NCBI GenBank assembly: GCA_030549495.1
Contig: JAUIRK010001055.1
Coordinates: 371,001-435,000 of the forward strand
Length of the DNA: 64,000 bases
Reading direction: 5' to 3'
Source of the DNA: Nectonema munidae
Lineage: Eukaryota; Nematomorpha; Nectonematoida; Nectonematidae
Positions within the stretch are counted from its first letter, which is position 1, and the number at the start of each line of letters is the position of its first letter. Positions 1 to 12,254 of this stretch are shown here, piece by piece. A program made the translations under genes and the position numbers. Under the pieces are notes generated by a model, which worked only from the letters and a program-made list of their open reading frames with translations, was not told the DNA's origin and did not search any database.

Positions 1-1337
1 CTTGCATTTTCATGTTGAGCTGGTTTAGATGTTCAGTCATGTCCACGAGATAGTAGAACTTCAGGAGCCACTCAGTGTCAACTAACTCGGGATGCTCGAC
101 ATTTTTCATTTCAAGAAAAGTCCGGGTTTCGCTCAAACAAGCCGCAAAACGGCTGAGCACCTTCCCCCTTGACAACCAACGCACGTTACTGTGCAGAAGC
201 AGACCAGGATAATTACTCCCAACTTTTCATCCAGCAGTGTTTTAAACTGGCGATCATTTAAAGCTCGGGCTACAATAAAGTTGACCACTCGAACGACCAG
301 TGACATCACCACACCCAGCTGCTCGCCAGACATCTGAGCACAAAGCGCCTCCTGATGTTGGATGCAGTGAAAACTTGAGATGCGTCTCTTTTCATGTTCA
401 CGAAGAAGCGCTACGAATCCTCTGTTTTTCCCCACCATGCACGGAGCGCCATCAGTGCACACCGAAACAAGTTTATCCATCGGTAGATTTTTTTCTTCAG
501 CGAACTTGATGAATGACTTGAATAAATCCTCCCCTCTTGTCTCTTTCATAGGCAAAACAGCAAGACTTTCCTCATATACTGTGTCACCGACAACATACCT
601 TGCCATTACGCTGAATTGGGATAAATTGCTTACGTCTGTTGACTCATCCAAAGCGAGAGAAAAAAAGGCGCCGCATTTATGTCCTTCACTTGCGTTGCCT
701 CAATTTGATTTGACATCATGATGGTACGATCGTGAACAGTTTTTGCTGACAGAGGCATGTCTTTTATCCGTTTAATTATCTTGTCTTTATCCGAAAAGTC
801 ATCAAAAAGTTCATTGGCAACATCAAGCATGAATGCTTTGGCATACTCCCCATCTGTGAATGGCTTTCCGTTTCTCACAATTGCTAAAGCACCAGCAAAG
901 CTAGCCGAATTCCAGTCACCTTGTTGGGTCCAAACACGGAGTTGCTGCTAACTAGCTTGCACTCTTGATAGTAGCTCTTGACATGCTTTCTTCCTGCTGT
1001 CCCCCGCATAATATTTCGATGCAAATGTACTATGGCGTGTGTCGAAGTGCCGCTTTACATTTGACCGTTTCATAGATGAATTTTATCATTGCATATTAGA
1101 CACACTGCAGAACCTGCTCTCTCCACCTTTTTTTCTTTTAGCCATCTTCTTAAGGGTTTCTGAAATAAAAAACATGATTTAAACAAACGATGATTTCCCG
1201 CGTTTTAGTTGCCGGTTTGGGCATGCGAAACGGAGTCTGACGAAACATTTTTTTATAATTAAAAATTTGTCTGCGGGCCAGATGCAGCATTCATAAGAGC
1301 CACATCTGCCTCGCGAGCCATAGGTTCCCGACCCCTG
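1..1337 (-). mobile_element. hAT DNA transposon relic (SCAND3/ZBED5-type transposase), cut by window edge
   Basis: Read on the minus strand. The outer end at 1337 begins CAGGGGTCGGGAACC, a typical hAT terminal repeat, followed by the GGCTCGCGAG-type subterminal sequence common in animal hATs. The coding region runs from about 1152 down past position 1. It shows a remnant CxxC finger near 1110, then 878-630 and 651-133 in two frames. Recognisable transposase pieces are IPLS-type MPLSAKTVHDR, the catalytic-region LDESTDVS, VCTDGAPCMVG and LLLHSNVRWLSRG. The last of these lies in a frame shifted from the piece before it. At least three frame breaks show the copy is dead. The 3' end of the element lies outside the window. 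The family call is firm; the exact hAT subgroup is inferred. Confidence 0.88.
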
Positions 1338-1354
1338 CCCTACAGCATACTCTA

Positions 1355-1510
1355 TGGGTGGCATGGCAGTTTGGTTGAGATGATGGACTCAGCATGGAAG
1401 CCTCTGGATTCGATTCCTCATCGATACCAATTAGTTGATAGTTTGACATAAGCGGTACATCAGTGCCTTGTCAATGAAAATACACCCACGGTACCTTTAC
1501 CTTACCTTTT
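1355..1510 (+). mobile_element. tRNA-derived SINE, family 1, copy 1
   Basis: The head resembles a tRNA: an A-box-like GTTTGGTTGAGATGATGG is followed by a B-box-like GGATTCGATTCCTC. The body carries GACATAAGCGGTACATCAG and the tail is a CTTTACCTTACC-type simple repeat. A reverse-strand copy of the same body lies at 42701-42832, which establishes it as a dispersed repeat. Boundaries are approximate. Confidence 0.8.
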
Positions 1511-3074
1511 ACTCAAATTGAAAATTTTGCTACATAATTAACATAAGAGAGAAAGGAGACAAAATATACTAATAAAGCATTTTTCACTTAGATTTGGTAA
1601 GCTTGTATTTTTTACATTTTGTAAGGAATCATAGTATACAAAAAATCGTAGTTTAATCACTTCATAAAATTATTTAAGTCTAAGAACACAAAATCATTAA
1701 AAAAAAATTAAAGGGATAGCCCTTTAATGTCTAACGTTGCGAAAACGCAACAAGCAATAAAATCAAAAAAAATTTAAAAGTATGAGAGCAATGTGATTTT
1801 TTTATAAATAAAAAGACCCTAAAAGGCCTTGGTTTCTTACCTTTTCAAATTAAATTTGAAGTAGACATTTTAAAACATTTTTTTTTCAGAAACATTAATG
1901 ATAAAATTTTGTTTTTTAAAGGTCTTTCTTCAAATTGAACTAAAAATAGAAAAAGAAAAAATTAAAAAAAAAAATTTGCGCCATATCAATGAAAATACTT
2001 AAAAGTATCATTCCTATTAGGTTATACAAAATTTTGGAATATATGGATAATCCTTTAGCATAATTGAAATCAAGGTTGCGACGAAAAGCACAAACGTGAA
2101 CTTTTAGGCGTAACATATATCCTTGAAATATAGATGTCTCACTTCATTTTTATTATTTTTTCAGTTCATCTATCGATATTATATAATTCTTCAATGTGTA
2201 ACATTGCATCAACTTTATTTCTTATTTCACACTTTGATTGTATAAAATCGTTTATCGAAACATCATGTGTTGCCTACGTAAGTGAAAGGATTATGAGATG
2301 ATCCATTTATTTGTTTGTTTTTTATGATCATGTGACGTATATTATTATAAAATCATTGATAGATAATATTCTCTGATGTTCATTCTCTTGTGCCTCAGTT
2401 CACACTTTGATCGTATGAACTGATGATGTATTGTTACACAACTCAAAGCTCAACTCTTAAATTTGCATTTTCCAAGATTAAAAACAACGCCAGCAATTTG
2501 TTGAGCAAAATAGATATAGGTAAACTCACGTATCTCAATTTAATGAGCTATCAATAAAGGCAAACAATATAATTCCATTTTCTTGCGTAGGTGCAAACAT
2601 TTAGAAAGGGATAATAGGACACATTTTTTCAGTAAATTTACTTTTAAATTTCTTTATTTATACGTGATTATTTCTTAATGTGTTTTATGACACCAAGTAT
2701 TTTTACAGACTGTTTACAAGAAGTTTAAAAGGGTGTGTTTGGACTACAAAAGATTGTAACGGAACTGCTAAATGGTGTAAAAAAAGAACGGGAAATTGGT
2801 GTAATTGAATTGTATAAGGGGGTAACGCAACTTCAAATGCTATATATATGAAGCCTGAGTATGGTTGTTTCGAATCATGCTTTGATGCTCAGTAGTCTCT
2901 CCTTTCAATCCTATAATTCCAACTTGACTGCTCATAGTTCTATAGGAGCGGAGCACGTTGTGCCTTCTCTATACGATACTTTTTTTATATACAGAAAGAG
3001 TTTCTTGTTTTCCTCTTAAGCTTATTTTTGTTCATTTATTACTGTCTAATCCTCGTCAAAATTGGATTTTTTAG
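1511..3074. other. AT-rich stretch upstream of CHY-RING gene A; no gene recognised
   Basis: No transposon or convincing gene is recognised. By analogy with gene B, the first CHY-domain exon of gene A (CxHYxRxC) should lie here, but I could not find an intact one. A possible degenerate candidate follows a TTTTTACAG acceptor near 2710, where two cysteines have the right spacing but the H-Y pair is absent. Confidence 0.5.
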
Positions 3075-4663
3075 ACTCAATGTTGCGACAAATATTTTGG
3101 CTGTCATATCTGTCATAATTGCCAAGTAATTGACCATAGACTGATGAGAAATTTTGTGCAAACTGTGAAATGTATAAGGTGTCATAATGTTCAATCAGTA
3201 AGTTAACTGTTTTTTACTCATTCTTTCTTGACCGTAGTTCATTTATTTCATTGAAGAGTAGTTATCGAAACGTGGTGAGTAATTTCGTTGTTCAATGTTG
3301 CATTTAAATCTCGCAAACTATCTTCTAATTAATAAAAGGCAGAATTTTATCCATGATCATTGTAAGAGGCATCATCCATAAATCTTAAATATTTTAATAG
3401 CCTAAACACTGGATTTATTTATTTCAAAAAATTTGTCTACATGTTTGTCTCACTCTACGACCCCCCTCCCATCCTTTACTGAAAATTTTTGAAGCTACGC
3501 ATCCATTTTTCCAAAAAATGCTGATCATACAAAAGAAACTTGTATACTCGGCTGGTTTAACATCACCATATAAATCAAATTCTCTCCAAATGTTACTTAG
3601 GCTTTTCTTTGAAAGTTATATAGATTTGATATTTAGTCGTATAATAGTATTTAAATCAAATTTAAAACTGTTAAATTTACATTTATTCCCATCTCTTCTT
3701 TGAACAATATGAAGTACATAATTCGTGCCATTTAGCATGTATTTTTATAATTTCTGGATCTAGCTAGCCAGAGTATAATTACTCTGCTAGGTTATTTATT
3801 AATTTGTTACTTACTTAGGTATTACTTAATAATAATAATAATCATCAATTTCAAGTTACACAATTTGTTTGTATGTTTTTGGTTAGTAAGCCAATCACAG
3901 TTTAGCCTACTGAGCACTTATTTTTTGAAATAAGATAGATAATTGACGATTGTTTATTATTTGAGATTTATATTACTTTATAGTTTGTCATAATTTACAC
4001 ATATTTAAATCTAGTGGAAAACTCATGAAATGAAGGTGTTCCTCGCGCTATTTTAATTATGGCAAGCCCGAACTTTGGAAATTTTATTTCATTATGAGTG
4101 ATTAACCCAAATTTTTATTTTAATTAGTCCTCACTTCTGAAGCGTTCAATACGTTCATTCTTTTCTGTCTGACACTTATATTTTTTGTTCCTTGTGCATC
4201 ACCGTTTTCGTGTTTTCATTTAGGCTTCTGAAAAGTGTGCGAAGTGTGGTGTAACTTTTGGCAAGTATTCATGTTTTAAATGTGCCCTCTTTGATGATAT
4301 ACAAAAAAACCAGTTCCATTGCTTGCAATGTGGCATATGCAGAGTCGGTGGAAAAAATAATTATTTCCATTGTGACGTTTGTGGCATTTGTCTTTCCTTA
4401 GTACTCAAAAATCGGCACAGAGTATGCATATTTCATCTACACGTCGACACACTTCTCTCTTCACTCCTTTTTAGTGCATAAAAGATGTCAGCAAGGATTC
4501 CTGCCAAATATGTTATGAATATCTTCATGAAAGCCGTGAGTTCTTGACAAAGTTAACATGTGGGCATTTGATTCATGTGGATTGTCAAAAAGTCTTAGCG
4601 ATTCACTGTCGAAATCAATGCCTCCTGTGCGAAAAAGTCATTCCGATCTCTAAAGCATCTTAA
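3075..4663 (+). CDS. RCHY1-like: CHY zinc finger and RING E3 ubiquitin ligase, copy A (RCHY1/Pirh2-like), 5' end not found
   Basis: Predicted E3 ubiquitin ligase. Three exons are supported: 3075-3197 (after TTTTTTAG, donor GTAAGT), 4224-4421 (after TTTAG, donor GTATGC) and 4475-4663 (after TTTTTAG, ending TAA). All phases agree and give 169 residues without the start. Exon 1 encodes the CHY finger core (QCCDKYFGCHICHNC, then CIRCHN). Exon 2 encodes the CTCHY fingers (CAKCGVTFGKYSCFKC, FHCLQCGICRVGG, FHCDVCGICLSL). Exon 3 encodes the RING (CQICYEY, CGHLIHVDC, CLLC). This order is diagnostic of RCHY1/Pirh2, which in animals ubiquitinates targets such as p53. Introns are 1026 and 53 bp. A poly(A) signal lies at 4753. 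The exon with CxHYxRxC that should precede 3075 was not identified, so the gene may be 5' incomplete. Exon lengths match copy B at 15195-16020. Confidence 0.85.
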
Positions 4664-5282
4664 ATAAGTCCTCCTAAAATATGCTTCTTTCAAATATGCT
4701 CCCCATTCATTTCTTCTTTTTTACACAATTTTTATTAATATTTCAATATCGCAATAAACTATTTTTAAATAAGCAATACTTATTCCTATATAAATAACCT
4801 GATAATTACTGCTTATGTAAATAATTTTATATTTTGCAATGTACTATTCTCTTTATATTTTAGGACCCTTACCCTTTAGCTGGCTCACATCAACTTTTCT
4901 AATAAACTCATCTTTTGACCTTCTATTTTCATGGACAAACTTTCTCGCTTCTTTCACTTTCCATAACCTTATTTATCTCATTGTACTGACAAAGACTTCT
5001 TATTTTCTCATTACTAATTCGACATTTTAAACATACCTTACACAGTATTCTGAACACTCTCATCTCAGTGGTATTTTGTCTACATTTTTCTTCAAGCCTC
5101 GACTCTGACTGCAATATACGAAGCTAGAGCAAATACAACTTTTTTTTATAATTTACCTTTTAAATTATAAAAATTATTACTTAAATTTCTTCCAAGTTGG
5201 CCTTATTGTATGCTCTATTGAATTGCTTACGGCATCTACTACATCTAAAATTTTTCCTAAATAACAAAATTGATTACCATAT
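4664..5282. other. 3' flank of CHY-RING gene A; no further gene seen
   Basis: Contains the AATAAA at 4753 for gene A, then AT-rich DNA up to the left end of the pogo element. Short open frames here have no recognisable product. Confidence 0.5.
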
Positions 5283-7152
5283 ATGCCGGTGTATAAGGCG
5301 ACCTTTGAGAACCTAAATTTTAATCGTCCTCGACTTATACATCGAACACAAGATGCAAACTTCTAAATACTAGGTTAAACCCCGCTAATACACACATACA
5401 TACCCTTGAAACTACACGAATACTTAGATCTTTTGTGCGCGTACGAACGGGCGCAATTTTCATAAACATTGCAAATCATGTGGCCTAATTTGTGTGAAGT
5501 AAGAACAAGTAAAACAAGCTAGGGTAAGTTTATTGTGATGCAATGATTCGATATTATGTTTTATATAATAATAAATTTCGTTGCATATTTCTCCTAAATA
5601 CCCAATATTTTTACTTTTTAGTTGTGAACTTGCACAAACACTTAACCAGTATACCAAACAACGAAGTGTGAAGTCTAACAGCGTCTTAGGCACAACGCAA
5701 AGTGTTCTGTCCTTTTCATAGACACGATCACTCTTAAAAAGTCAATTCTTCGATACATACACTTATATAATATAATAATATCAAAAATACAAACAAAGAT
5801 GACCCTCTCAAATGTAATACGTGTACAAGAAGTAAGAGCTTCTTTTGATCAGATGTGCAGAAGAGACGAACAACTCTTGTGCGGCAAGAAATTACAAAGT
5901 CAACGAAAAGCCGGTATGCGATTGGAGAAAAACGCTGTCAAAATCGCAGGAATAAATGTGCAGAAATAGGAAAGAAATGTCAGTAGCCTGACGATCTAGC
6001 AAAATGGATTCAAGACGAAAGGAAATCTGGATTGATTATAACACGCAATATGATAAGGTTACGGGCGTTCTCGATTGCAAGAGGAAAACAACTTTTCGAT
6101 TTTAATGCAAATGCAAGTTGGTATTCAAGATTCATTCGCCGGAATGACCTTGCCAAAAAAACAAGATATCTCAAAGACTGCCTGAAAACGTCGAAAAGAA
6201 AATAACTAAGTTCGAAGCGTACATTATAAAAAAAAGGAAACAAGCCGACTACGAACTTTCCCAAATTGGGAATATGGACGAGACTCTAGTTTGGTTTGAC
6301 ATGCCAACGTCGAAAACAGTGTTAAGTAAAGGTGAAAAAATAGTCCTTGTCAAAGCAACTGTCCACGAAAAAACTCGCTTTGCAGTTGTGTTAGCATGTT
6401 TGGCTGATGGAGCCAAGTTGAAATCGATGGTTATATTCAAGCAAAAAACGCTACCGAAAGGGAACTTTCCGTCCGGACTGGTACTACACTGCCACTCCAA
6501 ATGGGATTCGTTCAGTGCTCATTTGGTGGACTCTGACAAACAGAAGCTACCCGAATCCAAGACCGATGTTGTGGTTATCCCGGGATGCCAGACTAGCCTA
6601 GTTCAGCCACTTGACGTATCTGTGAACAAGCCATTCAAGGACTTAATGCTTGAGAAGTGGTCAGGCTGGATGATGGAAGGCGAGGAAACTTACACCAAGT
6701 CTGGGATCATGAAAGCAGCATCGCTTGAGATAATTTTCCAGTAGTTTGTCGAATCGTGGCACGGAATTCAGCTAACAACAGTTAAAAAAGTGCGGCATTT
6801 TCAATGCACTGGATAAAACCGAAGACGATTTCGTATGGGAAGAGGAAGATGATTATGATGGCCAAGAGGAGAACGATAATCCATATGACGATAAATTACC
6901 GAAGAGTGGAACGAACTATTTGTAGAAAGTTATAATTAATCAGAAGAATTTGAAGGATTCCGAACATTTATTTGAAATCAATATGTAAAATAGAAATACA
7001 CAACACATGTGAAAAAGTCTACTTTCATTTTCTTCTATACTTAATTGTTTCAACTCAAACTTTCTGTTTGAAATCCTGGGTCGACTTATACAAAGAACAT
7101 ACATTTTTTTACGAGTTTGTTCTAAAATTTAGGGGTCGACTTATACACGTTC
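5283..7152 (+). mobile_element. Pogo/Tigger-like DNA transposon, inactive
   Basis: Terminal inverted repeats are visible: left GGTGTATAAGGCGACC at 5288-5303, and right, read on the minus strand, CGTGTATAAGTCGACC at 7149-7134. This TATAAGTCGACC-type end is typical of pogo/Tigger elements in animals. Between them lies a decayed transposase: helix-turn-helix remnants at about 5830-6270 in mixed frames, and an open DDE stretch at 6274-6744. A second GGGTCGACTTATAC motif lies just inside the right end near 7078. Confidence 0.85.
6274..6744 (+). pseudogene. Pogo/Tigger transposase DDE domain fragment
   Basis: The longest open part of the pogo transposase, 156 residues. It begins at the conserved NMDETLVWFDMP, which contains the first catalytic aspartate region. 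It continues with KTLPKGNFPSG and VVVIPGCQTSLVQPLDVSVNK, which define the pfam DDE_1 domain of pogo/Tigger transposases. The segment between about residues 70 and 90 is shortened compared with the family, so the second aspartate motif is missing. The reading continues after a stop at 6742 with the acidic tail. The N-terminal DNA-binding part upstream is broken by several stops. The protein is not functional. Confidence 0.88.
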
Positions 7153-7244
7153 ATTAGGGTTATTACTAAAAAAAAATTTTATATTTATAAAGACATGTTT
7201 TTAAAAATGAATTATAAAATATTTTTAGGTTCAAGCCTTAAAAA

Positions 7245-8962
7245 ATGTCTCCTAAAAATTCTAACAACAGCGTAGAAGCTAATCTTTCTATTTGGAAAAA
7301 AAATTTATCTTCCTCATCCAAGCCAAAAAGGAATCCAAGCATTCCATTTGTGGATAAAATTTCAAATCTTACACGGATGTCGACAAATTGTCAAATTCTT
7401 GGAAACTTTGCTTTTTTGTTCAAAACCAAAACGCTACGACAAGATCGAGTAAAAAATATGATTGATGATATAGAAATGCTTTGGAAAGAAACTTTAAATT
7501 TTCCACTTTTTTCTACTGCACTAATCAGAAAGATACTTTACCGTTTAATCGATTTAAATGACAAAACAAAAAAAATTTATTACAATACTTTCTCAGTTGT
7601 TTAACGTCATTGATAAGGGGGGGGGGGGGGGGATGGAAAAGCACAGATGATTAAAAAAAACTCTACCAGAAGCAGATTCAAAGTCGAGGTAAAGTTGGTT
7701 ATTCTACTGTCAAGAAAGCTCCTTTAAAATCAGTGCACCCAAAAAATGCATTTGTGTTCGAACTAAATCAAGTTCTTTTGAGTCGTTATCGACACGACAT
7801 TCCCCGAATCTGACTCCAACTCTAATATTGAGTCTAAACGTAAGCACCACTCGCCTTCCTGTTCTGAAGACAAACTAAATTACAAAAGTGCTGAAACTTC
7901 AACGGCAAGTTTACTGATACGTAAGAATAACATATCAACACATAAAGCGCATGACATTTTCGAAACAATTTTTAAACAGGGTTAAAATGTTCCAGTTCCA
8001 TGTCAGTCGGGTATATGGAAACATAATCAGAGAAGGCAAAAAAATGAAAATAAAAATTTTTGAAAAATTACATGTCGATGATCTTTATTGTCTTCAATTT
8101 GATGGTAAAAGGTTATGGGGAGAAGAATATCAAGTGGTTTTGCTAAAAAATATCATGATTAAATTACAACTTGGTGTTTTAAAATGCCCAAATAGTACTG
8201 CTAAAGCTTTCACAAAGAAGTACATAAACTGATCGACAAATACAATGCTTGGAAAAATATTTGCATGATAATCTGCGACACATCTGCCTAAAGTCTGGTT
8301 GTTTGCATTTTATTGTTAAATTGATGCAGGATGATGTCATGAGCAAAGGCTTTCAGAAGTCACAGTACATCGGCTGTCAATATCACGTAATGGATGTTCT
8401 CATTCCGAAACAAAGCAATAGCACAGAACTTACCCACTCTTTTATTGACGAAATATCGAAGAACTACAATTCTCTTAGAGCCAACTACCAGGTTCTTCCA
8501 ACAGATGATGTTAACACAGGCGCAAACCCTGGATAGCGGGACGACTTCAAGTTTTTCTATGAATTATGCCAGGCATATCGTCACTACAAAACAACTTTAA
8601 AGTGGCCAAAAATATACTTGAAGAAACTCACGAACATACATCAAGCAAGATGAAATTCGCGTATAATATACTCTCTTATAGCATTTTTCCTTTTGCCCGA
8701 TTGGCGTAGCATCTTCAGAACAACATGCGACTTCATCTCTTATGAGTGGGCTGACGCTTGGTTTCATACGCATCTTTACAACGAAAGCATCTTTAGCGAA
8801 TTGTTAACTTCATTAAAAGAAGCCAATAAATTACTTGAGGAGACACTGAAAAGTTGAAAGATCAATTGATATTCCAAGATCCAACCAAAACACTGAACGT
8901 GTGGTAAAACTTATGGGGGAATTACATCGGTGCTCAAAAAATGTTGAATTTTTGATCCCATA
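7245..8962 (+). pseudogene. Decayed transposase-like gene, unclassified RNase H-fold family
   Basis: Open pieces at 7245-7604, 7951-8232 and 8249-8536, plus frame-shifted parts to 8962, read in order as one protein. The start resembles CQILGNFAFLF and QDRVKNMIDD. The middle has LQFDGKRLWGEEYQVVLLK and QYIGCQYHVMDVL. The later part has RDDFKFFYELCQAYRHYK, then RWNSRI, and near the end RSNQNTERVVKLMGEL. I recognise this from memory as a repeated transposase-like protein family in cnidarians and arthropods, but I cannot give it a superfamily name. The final S-N-x-x-x-E-R recalls the hAT end. Several stops and frameshifts and a poly-G run at 7617 interrupt it. Terminal repeats were not found. Confidence 0.6.
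7617..7632. repeat. Poly-G homopolymer (16 G)
   Basis: An uninterrupted run of 16 G in very AT-rich DNA, inside the decayed transposase at 7245-8962. It is prone to sequencing length error. Confidence 0.9.
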
Positions 8963-10219
8963 AAATTTAGAAAAAAATATATTTTTTTTATTAACCTTTA
9001 CATATCTCTATTACTATCTTTTGTCTAATAAAATTTTTATAATTACCCTAACCGTCATATACGGTAACTCTTTTCAATTCTACTCCATCTACCACTACTT
9101 TTTTTTTTTATCTAATTTTAATATCCTAGGATTTGAAGAACTACTCCAGTTAAATTTTTTATTTTGGATAAGCTACCTTTAATTTTTTTTTTTTAAAAAT
9201 TTGTTCTATTAAATTCAAAATTTATATAACGCAAATTAAATTAAATACTATATTTATTGAAAAAAACAATTATATTTTTTGCAGACCTATTGTTGAAAAT
9301 CTATGTGCAAAATAATTATGTTTCAAAACCTTTTTTTTAACAAATTCATTAAATGTAATACTTTTGGTCAATTCATTTTCAAAGTGAACTGAGATTATCT
9401 ATGCGTTGTCAATGTTCTTCGATTACAAGAGAAAGTAGAAAAATTACATTCAAATATAAAACTCAAATATCCTCCCGTTAGAGCTATTATAAAAATATGT
9501 TTTAAAATCTCAGTTCCATTTAATGTTGAAAAAACCCATTATTTTGAGATTAAATTGGTTTTTATTTCAAAATTTAACTCATTTGAATAATTTTTGAAAA
9601 AATTCTTTTTTATAGTTAAGGATATCATTTTTATGAATCATAGTAAAAGTTCTAGTTTTTCAGCGTTAAGAAAGTCGGTTTTCCCGGGGCTTAAGTTTGA
9701 AAATGTAAATCTGTGAACTTGAAATCTGCATATCTAGTTTTTCATATACAAGTCTACGTAGATGATTTAATTTAATCATCATACTACTCGGCATTTTTAA
9801 GCAATATATCATATGTAACAAAATCTTTTTGGAAGGGGGTGGGCATCAAAGAAGTAAGGGACCAGCGCTCCCCTTCCCCTCCTGGTTACGCTCCAGGCGG
9901 GTCAATGTTTACCACTCAAATTTATGCTTCCAGTATGTCACTTACTTTAGGCGATATTTCAAATAGCCTAACTAAAGTAAAAACGAAAAATATTTTATTT
10001 GACAAAGCTTACAAAGATCTTTCACTTGTTTACAAATTCCTTAAGTGGATAATTTACATTATTTTTAAATTCGCTTTAATCGCATGTTTTTTGTATATTG
10101 CTTCCTTCTCTCATACTAATATTCAAAAGATTTATAATACGTTTGTTTTTTTTGATAAATATTTCATTGTGATTGAAGAAATAATTATAGGCCAAAATAT
10201 AAAAAAAAATTATATTTTT
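8963..10219. other. AT-rich non-coding DNA
   Basis: No gene recognised. A more GC-rich island near 9840-9905 contains CCTGGTTACGCTCCAGG and resembles a transposon end. The open frame starting in it (9839-10228) looks like chance. Confidence 0.5.
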
Positions 10220-10232
10220 ACTATATAACCAA

Positions 10233-10408
10233 CGAGCCTCAATGGTTGTTAGTGTGTATCTCTCAGCTTAACAGTTGAAGGTCAGGAGTTCGATCCCCAA
10301 GGCTCCAAACTCTAAAAACAAATTCACAAAAAGGTGATTAACCATCTTAAGCATAATGCGAGCATGTAGTCTTACGGTTGAAAGTGCTTTGATATCTCAA
10401 ACCAACCA
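10233..10408 (+). mobile_element. tRNA-derived SINE, family 2, with perfect 13-bp target duplication
   Basis: The sequence ACTATATAACCAA occurs exactly at 10220-10232 and again at 10409-10421, bounding a 176-bp insert. The insert begins GAGCCTCAATGGTTGTTAG (A-box-like), then has AGGAGTTCGATCCCC (a near-perfect B box) and CAAGGCTCC closing an acceptor-stem-like pairing with the start. A non-tRNA tail ends in an ACCAACCAA repeat. The clean duplication means a fairly recent retrotransposition. Confidence 0.92.
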
Positions 10409-10459
10409 ACTATATAACCAATGTATAAAGATATTTTGAAAAAAATATTATAGTACTGA

Positions 10460-10910
10460 TTTTCAGGCCTACATCACTAATTCAATTGACACTTCCAGAT
10501 ATTTTTTAACAGTAGCCAAAATAGAGTACAGAAATAAAATAAGCATCATCGATTTAGTATAAAACTGATATTTTATTTGAAATGTAGAAAATATTTTTGT
10601 AGGCAGATTTTAGACGTAAACCGCGAATCTGATTGAAGCTTTAATATATTTTGAAACCCTAAGTGCGAAAACTGAATCCAAATATGAAACCAGCATTTTC
10701 AATTTGGTATAAAAACAGACATATTATTTAAATTTCAAAAATTTTTCTGTAGACATTAGATGTTAACGGCACATTTGATTGACACTTTCAGACATTTTAG
10801 ATACAAAATCTGAGTACAGAAATAAAACTAGCATGGTTGAACTTCTAAATGCGAAAACTGAGTCCATAAATGAAATCAGAATGATCGATTTAATTTAAAA
10901 ACCAAATCAA
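10460..10910. repeat. Degenerate tandem repeat with units of about 145-150 bp
   Basis: The phrases GAGTACAGAAATAAAA, TTGACACTT(C/T)CAGA and GCGAAAACTGA(A/G)TCCA recur in fixed order. The first two recur at a spacing of about 290 bp (10486 and 10777). A weaker half-period relation appears in the AAACTGATAT / AAACAGACAT segments. It looks like an old, diverged short satellite. Confidence 0.55.
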
Positions 10911-12250
10911 GGATTAATTATAGTTTATAAAGGCAATTATAAACTATAAAAATTAAAATTTAATTCAAATAATAAAAGATATATAAAAACGTGTTTGCAG
11001 AAAGCATAAAGATTATGTAATTTAACTTTCAAACTAATAAGAATCGAATGCTATATAAATTATGTGCTCAGAATCTTGACGTCGAGTTTGATAAAAGTCT
11101 AAGATAAAAGTACATATCCAAAATATGAAGATATTTTAAATTATCTTTTTTTCATAATAAAATTCATAATCCTTAGTAAAAATAAAGAATTAGAAATAGA
11201 ATTAAACACTTATAATCAATTTGAAAACGAAATTTTAGGAGTCAAAATTTTTTCTTTAATGAAATTTAAAAAACTTTTCAAAGATCAATTTTAATATAAA
11301 TGCACTCAAACCAAAAATTATAACTAAGCAATTATTTAAAATAAATATTTAGTAAAAGTACAAAGCTATTCAAAAAAAAGTTTTCATGTGAACCGCATAA
11401 AATGACAAACTTATTTTATAAAAAAAGATTTTCATAAAAAATATTGATGCATTATGTTTATTGCGTCTGTGCTTTAGATATATTTGGCTGGAATATGTTA
11501 CGTTGAAATATTATAGATGTACTTTTCATAAAAATTATTACCATGTTGATTTATATTAGCTTTATATTTAAAAAAAATAAAAAAGAGGCGGTGGAGGGTA
11601 CCTCCCGAAAATATATGGAACTGAATTATCTTTCAGATATCTATTCATAAAATTAAAATTTTATTTTTATATTTTTCAATTTGTTTTATTTTAATTTATA
11701 TAATGGAATAATGAAGGACGGATGATTTTGAAACGGTTTTTTCTAATAATATGAAACATCAAAATTTTTTCCAAAGTATTGCTATTTCTTATTCTTTTAA
11801 CTTTAATCTAAATTCAATTAGCATGTGCCTTTTACAGGAGGGTAGTCTCGTGTTTTTTGCATACATAATTTTTCGGTGCTGGGTCAAAACGCCAGAAAAT
11901 AATATTTCAGGCGTTAATATTTTTTTCTATCTGGACAGTTTTCAAAACGGTTGATTTGACACTAAATGATAGTGATCAATTTGACTTGAAAGATAAAACT
12001 GATCATACAATAATGATTGTTTCTTTGGTTTGAAAAACAATTAGGCTATCAATTTAAACGGAAATTCCGTTTGAAACCAGAAAAGATGTGACTAATTTAA
12101 ACAAGAATATAAATAATTTCTGATTTTGGTTCAAGATTTCAGGAGTAGTCGATTCGATAAGATTGATAAATTAGGAATCTTGTATCCGTTTTTTGTGCAT
12201 GTGAAACAACAAAATGTTAAATTTAACATATTCTTAGAAAAATATATAAG
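10911..12250. other. AT-rich non-coding DNA
   Basis: No coding or repeat feature recognised; the open frame at 11751-11954 has no recognisable content. Confidence 0.5.
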
Positions 12251-12254
12251 ATAA

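Noticed and set aside
9839-10228. 129-residue open frame
   Set aside because: Starts in a GC-rich transposon-like scrap and runs through AT-rich DNA into a SINE target site; no family resemblance.
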